The translations under genes were made by a program, and so were the position numbers. Below are positions 58,761-64,000 of a stretch of 64,000 nt of DNA, in pieces; the first letter of the stretch is position 1, and every line of letters starts with the position of its first letter. Source of the DNA: Streptomyces sp. NBC_01214 (GTDB lineage: Bacteria; Actinomycetota; Actinomycetes; Streptomycetales; Streptomycetaceae); the NCBI RefSeq assembly GCF_026340975.1, contig NZ_JAPEOS010000002.1:452501-516500 (forward strand). The letters are read 5' to 3'. A model generated the notes under the pieces. The model was not told where the DNA came from and did no database searches. It saw only the letters and a list, made by a program, of their open reading frames with translations.

Positions 58761-58892
58761 GGGGTCTCCGATCGTCCGTCCGGGCGGGATGAAGCGCCGG
58801 GTGAAACAGTGACGAGGGTGGCGTCACCTTCTTATCGTCGCTCGTATCGCGGACGCAGAAACCTCTCTTCCGGCGCGCCCGCTAAGGTGTGC

Positions 58893-58980
58893 GGTACGCA
58901 CGGCGACTGGCGTACGGAGAACCAACTCCGGGGGAGTCGTGCGCGCTCGACCGCATACAGGGCCGCTCGCCTGGGCCTCG
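58893..58980 (+). ncRNA. ZTP/ZMP riboswitch (pfl motif) upstream of glyA
   Basis: The conserved blocks of the ZTP aptamer are present in order: GACTGGCG (58904-58911), a small GGAG/CTCC hairpin, CCGGGGGAGTCGTGCG (pairing CGTGCG back to CGCACG) and, after a linker, GCTCGCCTGGGC, the counterpart of the consensus CCGCCUGGGC. A -10-like TAAGGT is at 58883-58888, just upstream. The ribosome-binding site GGAGGAG of glyA is about 25 nt downstream, so control may be translational or by termination. Confidence 0.88.
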
Positions 58981-59017
58981 CGGGGTACCGATCACATCGA
59001 CCCCGGAGGAGCCCGCC

Positions 59018-60286
<1,269 letters not shown>

Positions 60287-60688
60287 CCTGCGGCCCGGCT
60301 GCTGGGCTCCGCCCCAGACCCCGCGCCCCAAACTCCCCCGGCTACCGCTGGGAGGTGCCCCCGGGCGGGCTGGATTTTCCAGCCCGCCCGGCGTGTGAGG
60401 GCGTCCCTCGGCCGGAGGCGCGGGGTGCGGGCAGGTACCACCGCCGCACCGTTCAGCCTCGCCGGCGTGTGAGGCGCGGGTGTGGGCGGCGCCAGCGGAG
60501 TCCCGCGCAGCGGGGTTGGTCCGGTCCGGTCCGGTCCGGCCCGGAAATCGGTCGCTCGGCCGGGGCCGGATCCGGACGCACCGCTACCGCCCGGTACCCC
60601 GGCGCCGTAGGGACGGGGTCGCCGCGACCCGGAGGGATCCGGCCGGCGGCGGGCACGGGCCCGCCCCCGCACCTGAGAGAATGAAGCC
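60287..60688. other. Intergenic region between glyA and trpS
   Basis: About 400 bp with no gene. It holds a terminator hairpin (about 60364-60390, 12-bp arms GGGCGGGCTGGA/TCCAGCCCGCCC with a short loop), degenerate copies of the dispersed repeat near 60320 and 60460, and a pentanucleotide run (GGTCC)4 at 60518-60539. The trpS promoter must lie in the 3' part, but no clear -35/-10 is seen. No T-box or leader peptide is visible. Confidence 0.55.
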
Positions 60689-61702
60689 ATGGCTTCTGAT
60701 CGTCCTCGCGCGCTCTCCGGCATCCAGCCCACCTCCGGTTCGTTCCACCTCGGGAACTACCTCGGAGCCATCCGCCAGTACGTCGCCCTGCAGGAGACGC
60801 ACGACGCCTTCTACATGGTGGTCGACCTGCACGCGATCACCATGCCGCAGGATCCGAAGGATCTGCGCGCGAACACCCGCCTCTCCGCCGCCCAGCTGCT
60901 GGCCGCCGGCCTGGACCCCGAGCGCTGCACGCTCTTCGTCCAGAGCCACGTGCCCGAGCACGCGCAGCTCGGCTGGGTCATGAACTGCATCACCGGTTTC
61001 GGCGAGGCCAGCCGGATGACCCAGTTCAAGGACAAGTCCGCCAAGGGCGGGGTCAACAGCGCCAGCGTCGGCCTGTTCACGTACCCGATCCTCCAGGTCG
61101 CCGACATCCTGCTCTACCAGGCGAACGCCGTCCCCGTCGGCGAGGACCAGCGCCAGCACATCGAGCTGACCCGCGACCTGGCGGAGCGCTTCAACCAGCG
61201 CTACGGCCGGACCTTCACCCTGCCCGCCGCGCACATCGTCAAGGAGGTCGCGAAGATCTACGACCTCCAGGACCCGGCGATCAAGATGTCGAAGTCCGCG
61301 TCGTCCCCCAAGGGCCTGATCAACCTCCTCGACGAGCCCAAGGTCACCGAGAAGAAGATCAAGAGCGCGGTCACCGACACCGAGGCCGAGATCCGCTTCG
61401 ACCCCGAGAAGAAGCCCGGCGTCAGCAACCTGCTCACGATCTACTCCACCCTCACGGGCGAGACCATCGCCGAGCTGGAGGGCAAGTACGAGGGCAAGGG
61501 CTACGGCGCGCTGAAGACCGACCTGGCCGGCGTGATGGTCGATTTCGTCACACCGTTCAAGAAGCGGACCCAGGAATACCTGGACGACCCGGAGACGCTG
61601 GACTCCCTCCTGGCCAAGGGCGCGGAGAAGGCCCGCGCGGTCGCCGCCGAGACGCTCGCACAGGCCTACGACCGCCTCGGTCTGCTGCCCGCCAAGCACT
61701 GA
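60689..61702 (+). CDS. trpS: Tryptophanyl-tRNA synthetase
   Basis: 337 residues, class Ic. HIGH-type motif HLGN at 20-23 and KMSKS (IKMSKSASSPKG). The GEDQRQHIELTRDLAERFN region binds the tRNA acceptor and dimer partner. Length and motifs fit the regular house-keeping or the secondary TrpRS of Streptomyces; the indolmycin-resistant type cannot be told apart by eye. It is followed by a 10-bp hairpin (61744-61770). Confidence 0.96.
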   Translation: MASDRPRALSGIQPTSGSFHLGNYLGAIRQYVALQETHDAFYMVVDLHAITMPQDPKDLRANTRLSAAQLLAAGLDPERCTLFVQSHVPEHAQLGWVMNCITGFGEASRMTQFKDKSAKGGVNSASVGLFTYPILQVADILLYQANAVPVGEDQRQHIELTRDLAERFNQRYGRTFTLPAAHIVKEVAKIYDLQDPAIKMSKSASSPKGLINLLDEPKVTEKKIKSAVTDTEAEIRFDPEKKPGVSNLLTIYSTLTGETIAELEGKYEGKGYGALKTDLAGVMVDFVTPFKKRTQEYLDDPETLDSLLAKGAEKARAVAAETLAQAYDRLGLLPAKH

Positions 61703-61743
61703 CGAACGCAACTACGGACAGAGAGACCTGGCACGAACGGGGG

Positions 61744-61770
61744 TGCTGCCGCCACACTGGGGCGGCAGCA
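61744..61770 (+). terminator. Terminator after trpS
   Basis: TGCTGCCGCC (61744-61753) pairs perfectly with GGCGGCAGCA (61761-61770), with a 7-nt loop. It lies just before the ribosome-binding site of the next gene. Confidence 0.65.
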
Positions 61771-61799
61771 GTCCACAGCGACAAGCGGAGGAGAGATAC

Positions 61800-62426
61800 G
61801 TGGGGACCGTAACGCTCGGCGTTTCGATCGCGGTCCCGGAGCCGTACGGCAGCCAGCTCCAGGAGCTGCGCGCGGGCTTCGGGGACGCTGCCGCGCACGG
61901 CATCCCCACGCACGTCACCCTCGTCCCGCCCACCGAGGTGGAGGCGGACCGGCTCCCCGCGATCAGGGCCCACCTGGTCGAGGTCGCGGCCGCCTTCCGG
62001 GCCTTCCGGATGCGGCTGGCGGGCACGGGAACCTTCCGCCCCCTCTCGCCGGTGGTTTTCGTCAAGATCGCCGAAGGGGTGTCGGGCTGCACCCGCCTCC
62101 AGAGCGAGGTCCGCGACCCCCAGGGGCCGCTCGACCGGGAGCTGGCGTTCCCGTACCACCCGCACGTCACGGTCGCCCACGGGATCTCCGAGGAGGCGAT
62201 GGACCTGGCGTTCACGACCCTCGCCGAGTACGCCGCCGAGTGGGTCTGCGAGGGCTTCGCCCTCTACGAGCAGGGCTCGGACGGGGTCTGGCGCAAGCTG
62301 CGCGAGTACCCGTTCGGGAGCGGGCCGAACGGCGTCCCGGCGCAGGCCGGCTCACCCGCCGACCAGGCCGCCGAGGCCGCAGCAGGAACGGCCGGGGCCG
62401 CCGGAGCGACCGCAGGGCCGTCCTGA
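61800..62426 (+). CDS. 2H phosphoesterase (2'-5' RNA ligase family)
   Basis: 208 residues from GTG behind GGAGGAGA. The two HxT motifs of the 2H superfamily are THVTL (H38-x-T40) and PHVTV (H122-x-T124), with matching strands. Members hydrolyse or form 2',3'/2',5' phosphodiester bonds on RNA or cyclic nucleotides. It ends in a low-complexity Ala/Gly tail (AEAAAGTAGAAGATAGPS). Linkage to trpS is conserved in actinobacteria in my recollection, but no functional link is proven. Confidence 0.9.
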   Translation: MGTVTLGVSIAVPEPYGSQLQELRAGFGDAAAHGIPTHVTLVPPTEVEADRLPAIRAHLVEVAAAFRAFRMRLAGTGTFRPLSPVVFVKIAEGVSGCTRLQSEVRDPQGPLDRELAFPYHPHVTVAHGISEEAMDLAFTTLAEYAAEWVCEGFALYEQGSDGVWRKLREYPFGSGPNGVPAQAGSPADQAAEAAAGTAGAAGATAGPS

Positions 62427-62628
62427 CGCAGCGGGCGCGGGGCCAGGGGCGGGCGCAGGGTCAGGGGGAGCCGGGCGATGCGCCGGGCACGGAATCTCAG
62501 CCTTCGCAGGACCAGGGTGTGGAACGGGCGACCCGTAGGGCGCGTTTCGGGAAAAGTCACAATCGACGACCGTAGCGGCCGGAACCGACAATCCCGGCTA
62601 TTTCCGGCAGCTGAATTACGGTGACCCC

Positions 62629-63549
62629 ATGGACTGGCTGACGAAACTCCCGGTGATCGGGCCGCTCGCGGCCCGGCTGATGCGCACGCACGCGTGGCGT
62701 TCGTACGAACGCCTCGACCGGGTGCACTGGACCCGCCTCGCCGCCGCGATCACCTTCATCAGTTTCCTCGCGCTCTTCCCGCTGATCACCGTGGCCGCCG
62801 CGATCGGCGCGGCGCTGCTCAGCCCGGAGCAGCTGGACAAGCTGGAGAAGAACCTCTCCGAACAGGTCCCCGGCATCTCCGAACAGCTCAACATCGAGGG
62901 GCTCGTCGCCAACGCCGGCACGGTCGGGCTCGTCGCCGGCGCCCTCCTGCTCCTGACCGGTGTCAGCTGGGTGGGCTCGATGCGGGACTGCCTGCGCGCG
63001 GTGTGGGAGAAGGACGACGAGGACGACGGCAACCCGATCGCCCGCAAGGGCAAGGACGCGCTCGTCCTCATCGGCCTCGGCGGCGTGGGCCTGGCCTCCG
63101 CCGCCGCCTCCATCCTCGGATCCAGCGCGGTCGGGAAGACCGCCGAATGGCTGGACATCCCCCGCGAGGGCGCGGGCGGCGCGCTGCTGCGCTCCCTCGC
63201 CTTCCTCGTCGGCGTCGTGGCCGCCTTCCTGCTGCTGCTCTACGTCCTGACCCTGCTCCCGGGCGTCGAACCGCCGCGCGGCCGCCTGATCCAGGCGGCC
63301 CTCATCGGCGCGGCCGGCTTCGAACTGCTGAAACTGCTGCTCAGCGGCTATATGCGGGAGGTCGCCGCGAAGAGCATGTACGGGGCCTTCGGCGTACCGA
63401 TCGCCCTGCTGCTCTGGATCAACTTCACGGCGAAACTGCTGCTGTACGTCTCGTCCTGGACGGCCACGCGCGACGACGCGGACGGCGACGACGCGGACGG
63501 CGACGGCGCGGAAGACCCCCCGGCCGTCGAGGAGAAGAAGACGGCGTAG
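62629..63549 (+). CDS. YihY/BrkB family membrane protein
   Basis: 306 residues. Six membrane helices with the YihY signature: AAAITFISFLALFPLITVAAAIG near residue 40, GLVAGALLLLTGVSWVGSMRDCLRAVW around 105-130, and FGVPIALLLWINFTAKLLLYVSS at about 255-280. The C-terminal tail is strongly acidic (DDADGDDADGDGAEDPP). Family members are inner-membrane proteins, sometimes transporters or called virulence factor BrkB, without known enzymatic activity. A 15-bp terminator follows. Confidence 0.92.
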   Translation: MDWLTKLPVIGPLAARLMRTHAWRSYERLDRVHWTRLAAAITFISFLALFPLITVAAAIGAALLSPEQLDKLEKNLSEQVPGISEQLNIEGLVANAGTVGLVAGALLLLTGVSWVGSMRDCLRAVWEKDDEDDGNPIARKGKDALVLIGLGGVGLASAAASILGSSAVGKTAEWLDIPREGAGGALLRSLAFLVGVVAAFLLLLYVLTLLPGVEPPRGRLIQAALIGAAGFELLKLLLSGYMREVAAKSMYGAFGVPIALLLWINFTAKLLLYVSSWTATRDDADGDDADGDGAEDPPAVEEKKTA

Positions 63550-63561
63550 GGGAGGCGCGTG

Positions 63562-63599
63562 CCGGTGGCGCACCGGTGTGGGGCCCGGTGCGCCACCGG
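63562..63599. terminator. Terminator between YihY and the I36-like gene
   Basis: CCGGTGGCGCACCGG (63562-63576) pairs perfectly with 63585-63599 (15 bp, 8-nt loop) between convergent stops at 63549 and 63619, so it can serve both. Confidence 0.9.
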
Positions 63600-63618
63600 G
63601 TGGTGCCGGAGGGACGCT

Positions 63619-64000
63619 CTACCAGGTGCCGTTGCCGCAGCCGTACACCCACCGGTGCGAGGCGGCGTTGTCGTGGACGGCCTTCCACTGACCGCTGGCG
63701 TCGCCGTTGCGGGTCCAGTTGAACAACTGTGCGTTGCCCCGCAGGTTCCATTCGGTGCCGTAGCCGATGCAGGCGTAGGCGCCGGTGTTGTTCTCGTTGT
63801 AGTAGATGTTGACGTGGTCGCGGCCGCCGGCGCTGCCGCTGTTGCGGACCCAGTCGACCTTGTTCTTGACCTGGTAGGGCCAGTCGTTGGAGTTGCCGGC
63901 GTTCTGGTAGAGGTAGTTGTAATCGTCCGAGTAGGCACAGAAGTTCGTGTATCCGCAGCCGCCGTCGGCCTGCGCCGCGGTCGGAACGGCCACCACCGCC
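63619..64000 (-). CDS. Secreted peptidase inhibitor I36-like protein, 5' end outside window
   Basis: The open frame runs past the window edge, so the start is missing. The visible part begins in a signal peptide (AVVAVPTAAQADGG) and has a mature region of about 115 residues rich in Tyr, Asn, Gly and Trp: CGYTNFCAYSDDYNYLYQNAG...NNTGAYACIGYGTEWNLRG. The Cys pairs and NNxxxYAC-type pattern resemble the I36 (SMI-type) inhibitor and related small secreted actinobacterial proteins. It may inhibit a metallopeptidase or be an exported structural protein. Confidence 0.72.
   Translation of the reverse strand, partial: AVVAVPTAAQADGGCGYTNFCAYSDDYNYLYQNAGNSNDWPYQVKNKVDWVRNSGSAGGRDHVNIYYNENNTGAYACIGYGTEWNLRGNAQLFNWTRNGDASGQWKAVHDNAASHRWVYGCGNGTW

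Overview
The window is a high-GC (roughly 72-74%) chromosomal segment with the codon bias, GTG starts, leaderless genes and gene families of a Streptomyces. It carries mostly core, vertically inherited genes: GMP synthase, PcrA/UvrD helicase, IcmB, succinyl-CoA synthetase, PurN-PurH, FolD, malate dehydrogenase, GlyA and TrpS. Smaller accessory patches lie between them. There are no rRNA, tRNA, CRISPR, phage or large secondary-metabolite loci. The only sign of mobility is a decayed IS200/IS605-type end near 7.2 kb, next to a truncated DUF5753 regulator.

Layout. 1-7 kb: C-terminal part of a Ser/Thr kinase, succinate-semialdehyde dehydrogenase, a GMC oxidoreductase whose N-terminus is a hexanucleotide repeat, and a sortase-type surface protein. 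7-8.6 kb: transposon remnant, chorismate mutase with an aromatic leader peptide and attenuator hairpin, DUF5753 fragment. 8.6-20 kb: guaA, a class II aldolase-fold protein with its metal ligands replaced, membrane proteins, a PspC/LiaF-like protein divergent from a PspC-histidine kinase plus LuxR-type regulator, an esterase and an NlpC/P60 hydrolase. 20-28 kb: hydrolase/ArsR pair, pcrA, M23 endopeptidase, lipase, icmB. 28-36 kb: a five-gene MoxR-vWA-DUF5682-SWIM-DUF5691 module built around two divergent promoters. 36-45 kb: sucCD, a membrane-tethered HTH-sigma-like fusion protein, a PerM-type membrane protein, purNH. 45-54 kb: folD, a LysR/SDR pair, mdh, a three-gene unit whose first two products share a terminal motif, an AhpD-like protein divergent from a MocR regulator. 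54-64 kb: EamA transporter, a lipoprotein with a glutathionylspermidine-synthase-like ATP-grasp enzyme, rocD, glyA with a ZTP riboswitch, trpS, a 2H phosphoesterase, YihY, and an I36-like secreted protein cut by the window edge.

Themes. Purine and one-carbon metabolism are spread through the window (guaA, purN, purH, folD, glyA). The ZTP/ZMP riboswitch on glyA ties folate status to the purine intermediate made just before the PurH step. Envelope stress and cell-wall remodelling form a second theme (PspC pair, NlpC/P60, M23, sortase substrate).

The two most interesting parts are these. First, the MoxR/vWA/SWIM module: its divergent promoters match the actinobacterial DNA-damage promoter motif (RecA-NDp, PafBC-type: TTGTCRGTG-N8-TAnnnT), exactly on one side and with one mismatch on the other. 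Second, the operon at 50.0-53.0 kb: the C-terminus of a membrane protein and the N-terminus of the next protein carry the same short Gly/Asn/His-rich motif, as paired bacterial amyloid-signalling proteins do.
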